A stretch of DNA of 64,000 nt, taken from positions 1-64,000 of the forward strand of contig BMSW01000018.1 in assembly GCA_014649355.1 (NCBI GenBank), given 5' to 3'. The notes beneath the pieces were generated by a model, which saw only the letters and a list, made by a program, of their open reading frames with translations, had not been told where the DNA came from and made no database searches. A program made the position numbers and the translations under genes. Numbering within the stretch: position 1 is the stretch's first letter; each line of letters starts with the position of its first letter. Positions 9,001 through 18,422 of this stretch are shown piece by piece. The stretch comes from Streptomyces althioticus. Lineage in GTDB: Bacteria > Actinomycetota > Actinomycetes > Streptomycetales > Streptomycetaceae.

Positions 9001-10065
9001 TCACAGGCGGGTGAGGCGCAGCAGCATCACGTGCCAGTGCGTCTCCACCGCCTCCGGGTCGGCCGCGACGCGGTCGCGCAGGGCTTCGGTGAAGGCTTCC
9101 GAGACGCCCGCCGCGTCCGTCGTCGGGTCGAGGGCGCTCAGGAGGGACGGGGTGAACGCCGCCGTGAAGAAGGCCGTCACCGCGTCCGCGAAGCCGCCGG
9201 CGTCTCCCGTTTCGTGGAAGCGGTCCAGGTGGATGTCGGGGAGACGGATCAGGTCGGACTCCTCCAGGCGGAGGGGCGACGCCGTCGGGCCCGACGCGAG
9301 CGGGGCAAGGAAATCCTCCCGCGTGCGGTTCCATGTCGGGATCGTCATCCGCTCGTACTCGTCCCGCGTGATCAGGCCCTCGGACGTCAGCTCCCGGAGC
9401 GCCGCGTCCGCCGTGTCCATCAGGGGCTCGGCCCCGCTCGTACCGTCGTCCGCCGCCGCTCCGCCGAGGACGACCAGCTGACCGCCGGGGCGCAGTTCCC
9501 GGGCCCGGTGCGCGAGGAACCTCTCCCAGTCGACACGGGACTGCTCCCGCAGCGCCTCGCGGACGGCGCCCGTGGCCCGCGTGGAGAAGATGTGGTCCGG
9601 GACGGGCGCAGGCACCCGGGACAGCCAGTGCACCGCGATCGAGCTCCACGCCAGGTGCAGGTCGCCCGGCGGGAAGAGCGGCTCGTAGAAGGAACGGGCC
9701 TGGGCGTGGACGTGGACCTCCGGTTCGTGGGCGTACGAGCCGGGGGTGTCCATGATCGTGGCGAACGTGGTGTTGAAGTCGTTCGTGAGGATGTCCGTGT
9801 GGACCACCGCCACCGGTGTGTTCTCGCCGGTGCGGGCGCGGACGCCTTCCACCACCGCGCGCATCGGGCCCAGGGAGTTCGTCCCCGCGGCCACGCCGAG
9901 GTCCGCCGCCCGGAAGGGCGCGCCGTCGGCGGGGAGGGGGACGGCCTCCAGGGCGCGGCGCAGCAGGGGCATGCCGTGGTCGGCGGCGCGGTGCTGGACG
10001 CGGGAGTGGCGGCCGTAGCCGCTGCCCATGGTGCCTTCGGCCGCTGTGGTGGCCGGTCCGCTCAT
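9001..10065 (-). CDS. SABATH-like SAM-dependent carboxyl methyltransferase
   Basis: 354 residues. The sequence resembles bacterial relatives of the salicylate/jasmonate-type carboxyl methyltransferases. Near the N-terminus is YGRHSRVQHRAA, followed by the SAM-binding ADLGVAAGTNSLGPM. Further on come NDFNTTF and SFYEPLFPPGDLHLAWSS, which match the conserved substrate-pocket layout of the family, then RELRPGGQLVVLG. It probably methylates a carboxyl group on a small molecule; the substrate is unknown. The ATG at 10065 has GAGG about seven bases upstream. A longer reading to 10194 would run through a stable hairpin and is unlikely. The M14 carboxypeptidase gene lies 106 bases upstream on the same strand. 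Confidence 0.85.
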   Translation of the reverse strand: MSGPATTAAEGTMGSGYGRHSRVQHRAADHGMPLLRRALEAVPLPADGAPFRAADLGVAAGTNSLGPMRAVVEGVRARTGENTPVAVVHTDILTNDFNTTFATIMDTPGSYAHEPEVHVHAQARSFYEPLFPPGDLHLAWSSIAVHWLSRVPAPVPDHIFSTRATGAVREALREQSRVDWERFLAHRARELRPGGQLVVLGGAAADDGTSGAEPLMDTADAALRELTSEGLITRDEYERMTIPTWNRTREDFLAPLASGPTASPLRLEESDLIRLPDIHLDRFHETGDAGGFADAVTAFFTAAFTPSLLSALDPTTDAAGVSEAFTEALRDRVAADPEAVETHWHVMLLRLTRL

Positions 10066-10114
10066 GGCGACCTCGCTCGACGGGGACCGGGACCCGGTCG
10101 GGCCCGTACGGGAC

Positions 10115-10148
10115 CCCCGCCGACCACGATAATCGCGGTCCCGCGGGG
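10115..10148. promoter_or_regulatory. long imperfect hairpin upstream of the methyltransferase
   Basis: The core is a 19-base near-palindrome at 10122-10140 (GACCACGAT-A-ATCGCGGTC). It is flanked by CCCCGC (10115-10120) and GCGGGG (10143-10148), which extend the pairing. It sits between the carboxypeptidase stop and the methyltransferase start. It could be an attenuator or terminator in the transcript, or an operator. Confidence 0.45.
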
Positions 10149-10171
10149 TGCCACCCGTACGACGGTCCCGC

Positions 10172-11473
10172 TCAGCGCGCGGAGCGCACCGCACACTCCG
10201 CCGCCGCCAGGACCGTGCGCGCCTGGAGGTCCACCTGGTCGCGCACCGGTACCCAGCGCAGGCCCAGGGCGCGGGTGAAGTCCTCGCACCAGGCCGTGAA
10301 CAGGGCGTGCAGCTCGTCGTGGAGCGCGGGCGCGGCGGGGTCGGCGGACTCCGACAGCAGACGTAGCAGCAGCCCGGCCGCGCGCAGCGGCTGGCGGCGG
10401 GCCACCACGTCCAGGGCGAAGACCTGCGCCCAGGTCGGACGCTCCCCGCCCTCGGCCGCCCGCCGGGCCAACGGCTGCCACGACTCGGCGACCAGGTCGT
10501 ACAGACCGCCCGCCATCCACTCCAGCACGCGCCGGGCCGCGCTCTCCCCGGGCGGCGGCAGGAAGCCGCGCGCCTTGTCGAGGACCGCGGTCACCTGCTC
10601 ACCCCCGTCCCGCACCAGCCGGGACAGCCCGCGCAGGGTGCGTACGGCGTCGGGGTGCGGGGAGGGATCGTCGGCCAGGGCGCTCGCCCACATCGGCACC
10701 TCGACGATCGCGGTGACACCGCCGTACCGCCGGGGCGCGCACCATGTGGACCGGCCGATGTTCTCGGAACCGGCCGCGAGCCGCGCCGCGCTCTCCGGCG
10801 GGGGCAGGACATGGACGCCGGGGGCCGGGTTCTCCCAGTACAGGGCGTCGAAGGTGCCGTGCTGCACCGGGACGGAAAGGCCGGCGGCCGCCGTGTGGAA
10901 GCCCTCGGCGAACCCCGGCAGGCCGTCCGTCAGCTGGGCGAAGGCGCCGCCGGCCTCGATGCCGTGCAGGGAGCACTGGAGGACCGGCCGCCGGGCGTCG
11001 ATCAGGTCGAACAGGGCCCGGCTCTCCGGGAGGCGGGCGGACTCGATCGGCGCCCACTCGGGCTGCTCCGCCGCGACCGGTCGGAACGCGGTGCGGAAGT
11101 AGCGCTCCAGGGCGGGCGCGGGGCCGGCCGTCGCCTCCTCGATGCCGTCGCTCAGCGTCGCCCCGTCCGGGTCGAGGCACAGCACGACGTCCCAGGTGAC
11201 GCGCGCCGGATCGGTCGCCGGGGTGCGTCCGTCGCCGCGTGCCACCCGCTCGGCCAGGGCGAGCGCGGTGACGGCGCCGACCGGTTCGTCGGGGTGCGGA
11301 CGGGCGACCACCAGGACGTGCGCGGGACCGTGCCCGACGGACAGCATCTCCAGCGGGCGTCCCGCTCGGGAGGTGCCGACACGGCGCAGACGGCCGGCCC
11401 CCGGGTACCGGGTGACCAGCCGCCGCGCCGCTGCCGAGACCTCCGCGACCGTGAGGTAGCGGTCGGACGTCAT
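10172..11473 (-). CDS. M14-family zinc carboxypeptidase
   Basis: 433 residues. The zinc-binding HPDE sits at residues 60-63, in the sequence ARPHPDEP. The third ligand is probably the histidine in LQCSLHGIEAGG near residue 165. The catalytic glutamate is probably in AIVEVPMW near residue 260. No signal peptide is visible, so the enzyme is probably cytoplasmic, acting on peptides or peptide-like conjugates. The ATG at 11473 follows AGGAGG by eight bases, which is decisive against the longer reading to 11545. About 150 C-terminal residues beyond the peptidase core are alanine/leucine-rich and helical. The methyltransferase gene lies downstream on the same strand and may be co-transcribed. Confidence 0.85.
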   Translation of the reverse strand: MTSDRYLTVAEVSAAARRLVTRYPGAGRLRRVGTSRAGRPLEMLSVGHGPAHVLVVARPHPDEPVGAVTALALAERVARGDGRTPATDPARVTWDVVLCLDPDGATLSDGIEEATAGPAPALERYFRTAFRPVAAEQPEWAPIESARLPESRALFDLIDARRPVLQCSLHGIEAGGAFAQLTDGLPGFAEGFHTAAAGLSVPVQHGTFDALYWENPAPGVHVLPPPESAARLAAGSENIGRSTWCAPRRYGGVTAIVEVPMWASALADDPSPHPDAVRTLRGLSRLVRDGGEQVTAVLDKARGFLPPPGESAARRVLEWMAGGLYDLVAESWQPLARRAAEGGERPTWAQVFALDVVARRQPLRAAGLLLRLLSESADPAAPALHDELHALFTAWCEDFTRALGLRWVPVRDQVDLQARTVLAAAECAVRSAR

Positions 11474-11576
11474 GGGCCGTTCCTCCTGCGGGCGCCGATG
11501 GGGGCAGAACCGGACGTTCGCGGGTCGGGCCGTACTTGTCAACACGCCCTTGCGGCAACCCGGTTGAGGACCCGAC

Positions 11577-13094
11577 TCAGACCAGCTCGGGCCTGGCGCC
11601 CGTCGCGCCGGGGTCCTGGGAGTCGCCGGTCCCGGTGGGCGCGGCTCCAGCGGCCCCTACCGCTTCCGTCGCTCCCACCGCCTCCGTCGCTTCCGCCGCT
11701 TCGGCCGCTTCCCCCGCCTCCGTCGAGTCCTCCGGCGCCGGCCGCTGCCCCGGCACCTCCGCCTTCGGTGCGCGGTCGCGTGCCGTCCGTGCCGACCGTG
11801 CCGACCGCGCCGTCCGCACGTACGCGTAGATCACCGCGCCCGTCACCAGCAGCAGGAGCGGGCCGTAGAGCCAGGGGCGGGCGGCCATCTCCGTGGGGAG
11901 CCAGCGGTACGAGGCCAGCAGGGCGGCGAAGACCGCCGTGCCGAGGGCGACCATGCGGACGCACGCGCGGTCCCAGCCGTGGGCGGAGCAGCGCATCGCC
12001 GTCTCGATGGTCAGGGCGAAGACCACACCGGCGAGCAGGTCGGCGCCGTAGTGGTAGCCGAAGCCGAGGGTCGCCGTGAGGGTGCCGGCCAGCCAGAAGG
12101 TGCCCGCCCAGCGCATCGCCCGGGAGCCGTCACGGGAGTGGACGAAGAGGGTGACCGCCCACGCGGTGTGCAGGCTGGGCATGCAGTTGCGCGGGGTGAT
12201 GCCGTCGAACGGGATCGGCTGCGGGTCGGTGACCGGCGGCAGGATGTCCGGCCAGATGTTCGCCGTCGCCCAGGCGCCGCCCTCCGCGCCGTACGCGTAG
12301 ACGGGGCCGACGACCGGGAAGATCATGTAGATCGCGGGGCCGAACAGGCCGATCACCAGGAAGGTGCGCACCAGGTGATGGGCGGGGAAGCGGCGGTCCA
12401 CCGCCACCCGGCGCAGCTGGTAGAGGCCGACGAGGGCGGCGGCGAGCGGGAGTTGGCCGTAGACCACGTGCAGGATGCCCGTGCTGACCGGGGCGGTCGC
12501 GTTCAGGAAGCGGCCCACCAGCCACGACGGGTCGGCGAGTGCGTGGTCGGCGGCGGCCACGTAGGCGTCGAGGACGGTCGCGCGGGTCTTCGAGGTGATG
12601 AGCAGCCAGGTGTCGCCGGTCTTGTGGCCCGCCACCAGCAGCAGGCCGAGACCGGTGCCCTTGAGCAGCAGCAGCCGTTCCCGCCCGGTGCGGCGCGTGA
12701 CGCCGAGGACCGCGACGCCCAGCACCACCCACAGCGCGCCGTTGCCGAAGTTCATGTCGGCGTCGAGCGCCCACCGCACCAGGAAGAACGCGACGTCCAC
12801 GCCCGCCGCGATCCCCAGGGCGATCAGCCGCTGCCGCCAGGTGAGCACCACCATCGTCAGCGCCAGGCCGCCGTAGAGCAGCGGACCCGACTCGGGGGCG
12901 AAGATCACTTCCCGCGACTGCTCGGTGATCGGTCCCGAGAAGCCGTAGCCGCGCGCCACGATCTCCAGGGCGACGAGGAAGCCCAGGGTCACCACGCCCG
13001 CCGTGGTCCACAGGACCACGCGGGGCCGGCGCCACGGGGCGGGCTGCGTCCCGCGGTCGTCGTCCCGCGGCGGTATTCGAGTGGGTTCGGTCAT
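11577..13094 (-). CDS. PAP2-family membrane phosphatase
   Basis: 505 residues, many membrane segments. The PAP2 signature is split as usual: MPSLHTAWAV (motif 2) about residue 305, and GYHYGADLLAG (motif 3) about residue 355. Such enzymes remove phosphate from lipid or isoprenoid phosphates at the outer membrane face. The N-terminal half adds about six further membrane helices, so this is one of the long actinobacterial forms. The final 60 residues are a low-complexity tail of Ala, Glu, Val and Gly. The ATG at 13094 is the first start that avoids reading through the promoter region; no good ribosome binding site is visible. Substrate unknown. Confidence 0.85.
   Translation of the reverse strand: MTEPTRIPPRDDDRGTQPAPWRRPRVVLWTTAGVVTLGFLVALEIVARGYGFSGPITEQSREVIFAPESGPLLYGGLALTMVVLTWRQRLIALGIAAGVDVAFFLVRWALDADMNFGNGALWVVLGVAVLGVTRRTGRERLLLLKGTGLGLLLVAGHKTGDTWLLITSKTRATVLDAYVAAADHALADPSWLVGRFLNATAPVSTGILHVVYGQLPLAAALVGLYQLRRVAVDRRFPAHHLVRTFLVIGLFGPAIYMIFPVVGPVYAYGAEGGAWATANIWPDILPPVTDPQPIPFDGITPRNCMPSLHTAWAVTLFVHSRDGSRAMRWAGTFWLAGTLTATLGFGYHYGADLLAGVVFALTIETAMRCSAHGWDRACVRMVALGTAVFAALLASYRWLPTEMAARPWLYGPLLLLVTGAVIYAYVRTARSARSARTARDRAPKAEVPGQRPAPEDSTEAGEAAEAAEATEAVGATEAVGAAGAAPTGTGDSQDPGATGARPELV
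11640..11720. repeat. degenerate repeat encoding the Ala/Glu tail
   Basis: CGCTTCCG-type hexamer/nonamer units repeat on the plus strand and encode EA-A, EAT and EAVGA units at the C-terminus of the PAP2 protein. Confidence 0.5.
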
Positions 13095-13503
13095 CAAGTG
13101 GTCGCCTGGTGATTCGGGTGCGGGCAGGTGGCTTTGCGGGCAAGTGGCGCATCGCGCGGGAGGGCAGGGTCTTCCGGTGGACAGCCGGTGAATGAGGACA
13201 TCCGTCGTGAGTTCGAACATGTTAACGGGGGTGGACGGGGAGTCCATGGGTCGGCTGTGCCGTCTCCGTGCCGGACGTCGGTGCGCGGTGGGGTCGCGGC
13301 GCCGGTGTCCGAATCGGAACGGCGAGGTCCGTAGGTCGCCGAGGCACTCTTGTGGAATTCCTGTGGAACCCTCAATCTTTCGGCTGACGCACCCGGACGT
13401 GGCGGCCGCCCTTGTCATGCTCACGACATAAAGGAGCCGTGCGCCCCTGCGTCACCGCACCCCCCCACACGAACGCGCACCACCGATTGAGGAGGAAGCC
13501 TCC
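13095..13503. promoter_or_regulatory. divergent promoter region between the PAP2 and S8 protease genes
   Basis: About 410 bases with no gene. Within it are two patterned elements. GTTCGAACATGTTAAC at 13211-13226 contains two GTT/AAC half-site pairs. A direct repeat TGTGGAA occurs at 13351-13357 and 13362-13368, one 11-base helical turn apart. The second lies about 140 bases before the protease ATG and could be an activator site. Confidence 0.45.
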
Positions 13504-14715
<1,212 letters not shown>

Positions 14716-14735
14716 GCACGTAGGCGCCGGCTCCG

Positions 14736-14788
14736 GCCGGTCCGCGGACCGGCGCCCCGCCCCCGGGAGGCATCCCCGGGGGCGGGGC
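14736..14788. terminator. tandem terminator hairpins after the S8 protease
   Basis: The first is a perfect palindrome, GCCGGTCCG-CGGACCGGC (14736-14753). Directly abutting it is a 14-bp stem (14754-14767 with 14775-14788) and a 7-base loop. Neither has a T-run. Confidence 0.7.
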
Positions 14789-14803
14789 CCGTCACCGTCC
14801 GCT

Positions 14804-14816
14804 TACGATGCGCGTC
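14804..14816 (+). promoter_or_regulatory. -10 element, probable leaderless start of the DUF4190-like gene
   Basis: TACGAT at 14804-14809 ends seven bases before the GTG at 14817. The ATG at 14808 overlaps this element, so GTG 14817 is the better start if the gene is leaderless. Confidence 0.4.
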
Positions 14817-15971
14817 GTGTCGATACCTCCGCCCGCCGGGCCGCAGTTCGAAGGCGGCGCCCAGCCGCCGCACTTCCCCCACCAGGGCCCGCCCGGTCCC
14901 GGGCCGTACTTCCCCTACGGCCCGTACGGGCCCCGGCCGCCCGCCGCCGTCAACGGTGTCGCCATCGCAGCCCTGGTCTTCGGAGTGCTGTGCTTCCTGC
15001 CCGCCGTGGGGCTGGTGCTCGGCGTGATCGCGCTGCTCCAGATCAAACGGCGGGGCGAGCGGGGGAAGGGCATGGCGGTCGCCGGCGTCACGCTGTCCTC
15101 GCTCGGGCTGGTGCTGTGGACGGTCGCGCTCGTCACCGGTGGCGCGGCGGCCTTCTGGGAGGGCTTCCAGGAGGGCGCGCGCTCCGACAGCGTCCTGTCC
15201 CTGCGCAAGGGCGACTGCTTCACCTCGCCCGGCGGACTGGAGGGCTGGACCGTCAAGGCCCACAAGGTGCCCTGCGCCGACGAGCACGACGGCGAGGTCT
15301 TCGCCCTCGTCTCCGTCCCCGGGAGCGACTTCCCCGGCGACGACAGCCTCGTCGAGCTGAGCGAGGACCGCTGCTACGAGCGGCGGAGCGCCTACGTCAT
15401 GGACGGCTGGTCCCTGCCGGAGGAGATCGCCGTCTACTACTTCGCCCCGTCCGAGCAGAGCTGGGGCTTCGGCGACCGCTCCGTCGCCTGCGTGCTCGGC
15501 CAGGAGGACGGGACCCGTTTCAGCGGGTCGCTGCGCAGCGACGCGACCACCCTCGACGCCCATCAGCTGGCCTACCTGGAGGCCGCCGAGGTGCTCAACG
15601 CCGCGCTGGACGAGGTGCCCGCGTCCGACTCCTTCGACGACGACGTCAGCGACGACCGGGAGTGGGCCGGGCAGGTCGAGGTGGCGGTCACCGAGCAGGT
15701 GCGGCTGCTGCGCGCGCACACGTGGCCGGAGCGGGCGCGGGAGCCGGTGGACGAACTGGTCGCCGACCTGGTCGAGGCGCGGGTCGCCTGGGGACGCGCG
15801 GCGGGTACGGCCGACCCGGACGCGTACTGGCTCCGCGAGGAGGAGGCCTGGGAGGCGACCGACCCCTCCCTGTCGATCACCGTGCGCGAAGCTTTGGGGC
15901 TGGCCACTTCACCGCCCGCTTACGACGAGGAGGTCGAGCGGGAGCCGGAAGCCGGTGAGATGGAGGTGTGA
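14817..15971 (+). CDS. DUF4190/septum-formation-type membrane protein
   Basis: 384 residues from the GTG at 14817 (an ATG three codons earlier is also in frame). Residues about 1-40 are proline-rich. Two membrane helices follow (VNGVAIAALVFGVLCFLPAV region and GVTLSSLGLVLWTVALVTGG region), with a conserved basic loop between them (LLQIKRRGERGKGMA), the DUF4190 pattern. The outside part begins with LRKGDCFTSP and has paired cysteines, as in the actinobacterial septum-formation-related domain. An acidic C-terminal region follows. Function is not established; an envelope role is likely from the topology. It lies alone between the protease terminators and the GntR gene. Confidence 0.8.
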   Translation: MSIPPPAGPQFEGGAQPPHFPHQGPPGPGPYFPYGPYGPRPPAAVNGVAIAALVFGVLCFLPAVGLVLGVIALLQIKRRGERGKGMAVAGVTLSSLGLVLWTVALVTGGAAAFWEGFQEGARSDSVLSLRKGDCFTSPGGLEGWTVKAHKVPCADEHDGEVFALVSVPGSDFPGDDSLVELSEDRCYERRSAYVMDGWSLPEEIAVYYFAPSEQSWGFGDRSVACVLGQEDGTRFSGSLRSDATTLDAHQLAYLEAAEVLNAALDEVPASDSFDDDVSDDREWAGQVEVAVTEQVRLLRAHTWPERAREPVDELVADLVEARVAWGRAAGTADPDAYWLREEEAWEATDPSLSITVREALGLATSPPAYDEEVEREPEAGEMEV

Positions 15972-16085
15972 GCGCCTCCATAGCGGGAAGAAAGTGCCTG
16001 CGTAAAGCCCTCCCGCGGGAAAGGTCATCACATCGAGTGATTCTCTGGCCTTTGCTTGCTTCGGACAACCCAGGGTTGCCACTCT

Positions 16086-16102
16086 GTTGCTGTCTGTACA
16101 AC
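16086..16102. promoter_or_regulatory. candidate GntR operator
   Basis: GTTG (16086-16089) and CAAC (16099-16102) form a spaced inverted repeat, 17 bases overall, just before the GTG start of the GntR gene. The TTGCCA upstream (16075) and the TACAAC overlapping the right arm could be its promoter. Autoregulation is inferred. Confidence 0.4.
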
Positions 16103-16118
16103 CTGATGGGAGCGGCCA

Positions 16119-16871
16119 GTGACATTCGGTGAGCAGCCGGCGTACCTGCGCGTCGCGGGTGATCTCCGCAAGAAGATCGTCGACGGTCAGCTGCCGCCCC
16201 ACACCCGGCTCCCCTCGCAGGCCCGCATCCGCGAGGAGTACGGCGTCTCGGACACGGTCGCGCTGGAGGCGCGCAAGGTGCTGATGGCCGAGGGGCTCGT
16301 CGAGGGCCGCTCGGGGTCGGGGACGTACGTGCGGGAGCGGCCCGTGCCGCGGCGGGTCGCCCGGTCCGGGTTCCGTCCGGAGCGGGGGGCGACGCCGTTC
16401 CGGCAGGAGCAGGCCGACATCGGCGTGCGCGGCACCTGGGAGTCCAGCAGCGAGCAGACGGACGCGAGCGCGTCGATCGCCCAGCGGCTGGGCATCGACG
16501 CGGGGGACCGCGTGATGCGCACGAAGTACCTGTTCCGGGAGGCCGGCGAGCCGATGATGCTCTCCACGTCCTGGGAGCCCCTCGCCCTGACCGGGCGCAC
16601 GCCGGTGATGCTGCCCGAGGAGGGCCCGCTGGGCGGCATGGGCGTGGTCGAGCGCATGCGCGCGATCGACGTCGTCGTGGACAACGTGACGGAGGAGGTC
16701 GGGGCCCGCCCCGGCCTCGCGGAGGAGCTGATGCTGCTGGGCGGCGTCCCCGGTCACGTCGTCCTGGTCATCCAGCGCACCTACTTCGCGTCGGGCCGCC
16801 CGGTGGAGACGGCGGACGTGGTGATCCCGGCGGACCGCTACCGGGCGGCGTACCACCTGCCGGTGAAGTAG
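16119..16871 (+). CDS. GntR-family (HutC-type) transcriptional regulator
   Basis: 250 residues. The N-terminal winged helix-turn-helix (about 8-75) has AYLRVAGDLRKKI, then LPSQARIREEYGVS and a wing ending GSGTYV. The C-terminal UTRA ligand domain (about 100-245) ends with a strand-rich segment typical of HutC-type regulators. It binds DNA as a dimer and senses a small molecule. The GTG at 16119 has GGGAG about seven bases upstream. No target operon is adjacent, since the next 700 bases downstream contain no gene. Autoregulation is possible through the repeat just upstream. Confidence 0.9.
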   Translation: MTFGEQPAYLRVAGDLRKKIVDGQLPPHTRLPSQARIREEYGVSDTVALEARKVLMAEGLVEGRSGSGTYVRERPVPRRVARSGFRPERGATPFRQEQADIGVRGTWESSSEQTDASASIAQRLGIDAGDRVMRTKYLFREAGEPMMLSTSWEPLALTGRTPVMLPEEGPLGGMGVVERMRAIDVVVDNVTEEVGARPGLAEELMLLGGVPGHVVLVIQRTYFASGRPVETADVVIPADRYRAAYHLPVK

Positions 16872-17575
16872 GAATCCACGCCCATGGGCGTCCGGGGGCC
16901 GGCGGTCGCTGCGGATCCGGCCGGCTCGCGCGGCGGCGGCGCCGGGCCGGCGATCTCCGGGCCCCCGCGGGAGAGCCTGCCGCGCTCGCGGCCGGCGACC
17001 GCGCGCACCGCGTGCGGGGCGGACGGCAGCAGCCGGAGAAGTCCACGCCGACGAGCGGGCCGCGGCGGTGAGGGCCGGCCACAGCGTGGCGAGCAGGGCT
17101 CCGGGCGACCTCCTTCACGTCCTCTTCACCCTCCCCTGTTTCTCGCCCGTACCGCGGCCTCGCCCCCGGTACGCGCGTCGGCGTCGTCCCGTCCCTCGGC
17201 CGCCCGCCCAGGGCGCCGCGCCTCCCCAACCGCCCCATCGCCCCCTCGCGCTCCCCTTCGCGCCCCGCGTCCTGGCTCCGCTCCGGCGCGGGGCTCGGTC
17301 CCCGCCGGGCGGCGGGCGAAGGGATTTGGCCGTTCTTGCAGGTCGCCCCAGGGCCCGGGCGAGGCGGGTCATACGGCGCTGACCGGACATGTCGCTCCCG
17401 GCGCGCGGCGCATCCGCCACCGTGCGCCCCCTCCGTGCTGGCCGGTTGCGTGCCTGTTTGTGAAAAGGCGTATTCGCTCAGTGAAGGTAAGGCGTAGGCT
17501 CGGGCATATGCGGACTGCGGTTTCCTTACCGGGCGGGGCGCGGCACAGGTCGCGGAAGGCAAGTGGAGGGGAGCG
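16872..17575. other. gene-free region downstream of the GntR gene
   Basis: About 700 bases with no supported gene. Open frames exist on both strands, but their translations are Arg/Pro/Ala-rich with no conserved-looking segment and no ribosome binding site. Near the right end is a promoter-like pair, TTCGCT (17473-17478) and TAGGCT (17495-17500) with a 16-base spacer, that could serve the small gene at 17576. Confidence 0.5.
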
Positions 17576-17776
17576 ATGAGCGACGGCACGGTGACTCTTC
17601 CCTGGCTCGTCGTGCGTCAGGACGACAACGGCAACCGCTACCGGGTGGGCCGCTACGCGACACGCGCCGAGGCGGAGAAGATCGCGGACAGCCTCGACGG
17701 CCGCGGCCACAAGCAGCTCTACTGGGTCGAACGCATCGGCCAGAGCGGCTCCACCGTCGGCCGGTCCGCCACCTGA
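17576..17776 (+). CDS. small SPOR-like protein
   Basis: 66 residues. The sequence reads like a single SPOR-type repeat: a hydrophobic strand (PWLVVRQDDNG), then RYATRAEAEKIADSL as a helix, then a strand LYWVERI. By family knowledge SPOR modules bind peptidoglycan at division sites, but there is no signal peptide here and the role may differ. The ATG is preceded by GGAGGGGAGCG. It is followed by the leaderless NUDIX gene after 42 bases. The assignment rests on the pattern only. Confidence 0.75.
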   Translation: MSDGTVTLPWLVVRQDDNGNRYRVGRYATRAEAEKIADSLDGRGHKQLYWVERIGQSGSTVGRSAT

Positions 17777-17805
17777 GCCGTCCCGGAGCGCCGGCCCGTC
17801 TCCCG

Positions 17806-17818
17806 TAGGCTCCGCCGT
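17806..17818 (+). promoter_or_regulatory. -10 element, probable leaderless start of the NUDIX gene
   Basis: TAGGCT at 17806-17811 ends seven bases before the ATG at 17819. No ribosome binding site is present. Confidence 0.45.
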
Positions 17819-18232
17819 ATGAGCGAGCGGATCGTGGTGGTCGGTGCCGCCCTGTGGCACGAGGGGCGGCTGCTCGCCGCCCGCAGGAGCGCGCCCGCCG
17901 AGCTGGCCGGGCTCTGGGAGCTCCCCGGCGGCAAGGTCGAACCGGGCGAGGCCCCGGACGCCGCCGTCGTGCGCGAGCTGCGCGAGGAACTCGGCGTCGA
18001 CGCCGAGCCCGGGGAGCGCGTCCCGGGCCAGTGGCCCCTGCGGACGCCGTACGTCATGCAGGTGTGGACCGCCCGCCTGCGACCCGGGTCCGCCGCCCCG
18101 CGCCCCCTTCAGGACCACGACGAGCTGCGATGGCTCACCCCCGACCGCGTCTGGGACGTCGACTGGATCGAGCACGACGTGCCCGCCGTGCGGGACACCC
18201 TCACCCACCTCGGAGCACCCGACGGCGGGTGA
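17819..18232 (+). CDS. NUDIX hydrolase (MutT-like)
   Basis: 137 residues. The NUDIX box is complete: GGKVEPGE, then RELREELGVD, matching G-x5-E-x7-R-E-x2-E-E-x-G. The early strand VVGAALWHEGRLLAARR and PGQWPLRTPYVMQVW are typical of MutT/8-oxo-dGTPase-like enzymes. It hydrolyses a nucleoside diphosphate derivative, perhaps oxidised dGTP. The start is fixed by the leaderless -10 element upstream. The exact substrate cannot be read from the sequence. Confidence 0.9.
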   Translation: MSERIVVVGAALWHEGRLLAARRSAPAELAGLWELPGGKVEPGEAPDAAVVRELREELGVDAEPGERVPGQWPLRTPYVMQVWTARLRPGSAAPRPLQDHDELRWLTPDRVWDVDWIEHDVPAVRDTLTHLGAPDGG

Positions 18233-18422
18233 CGCGATCCCGGCGCACCGCCGTGAGATGACGACCCGTGAGCGCGCCGTCGGCAGACGCCCGCGTGCGG
18301 GACGCGCGCCTCGCGCCGTTGTGCGCGGTACTCAGTCCGGGATGTCGGGTATGTGGCTATTGACCACATGAAACCGGACACGGTCGGACTGCCTGACTCG
18401 CTCGGCGGGGGAGGTGATCCGC

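Noticed and set aside
10066..10194. Longer start for the methyltransferase at 10194.
   Set aside because: Translation passes through the hairpin region and is basic and unlike the family; ATG 10065 has a ribosome binding site.
16884..17579. Open frame in the gap after the GntR gene.
   Set aside because: Translation is Arg/Pro/Ser-rich without motifs, no ribosome binding site, and equal-length frames lie on the other strand.
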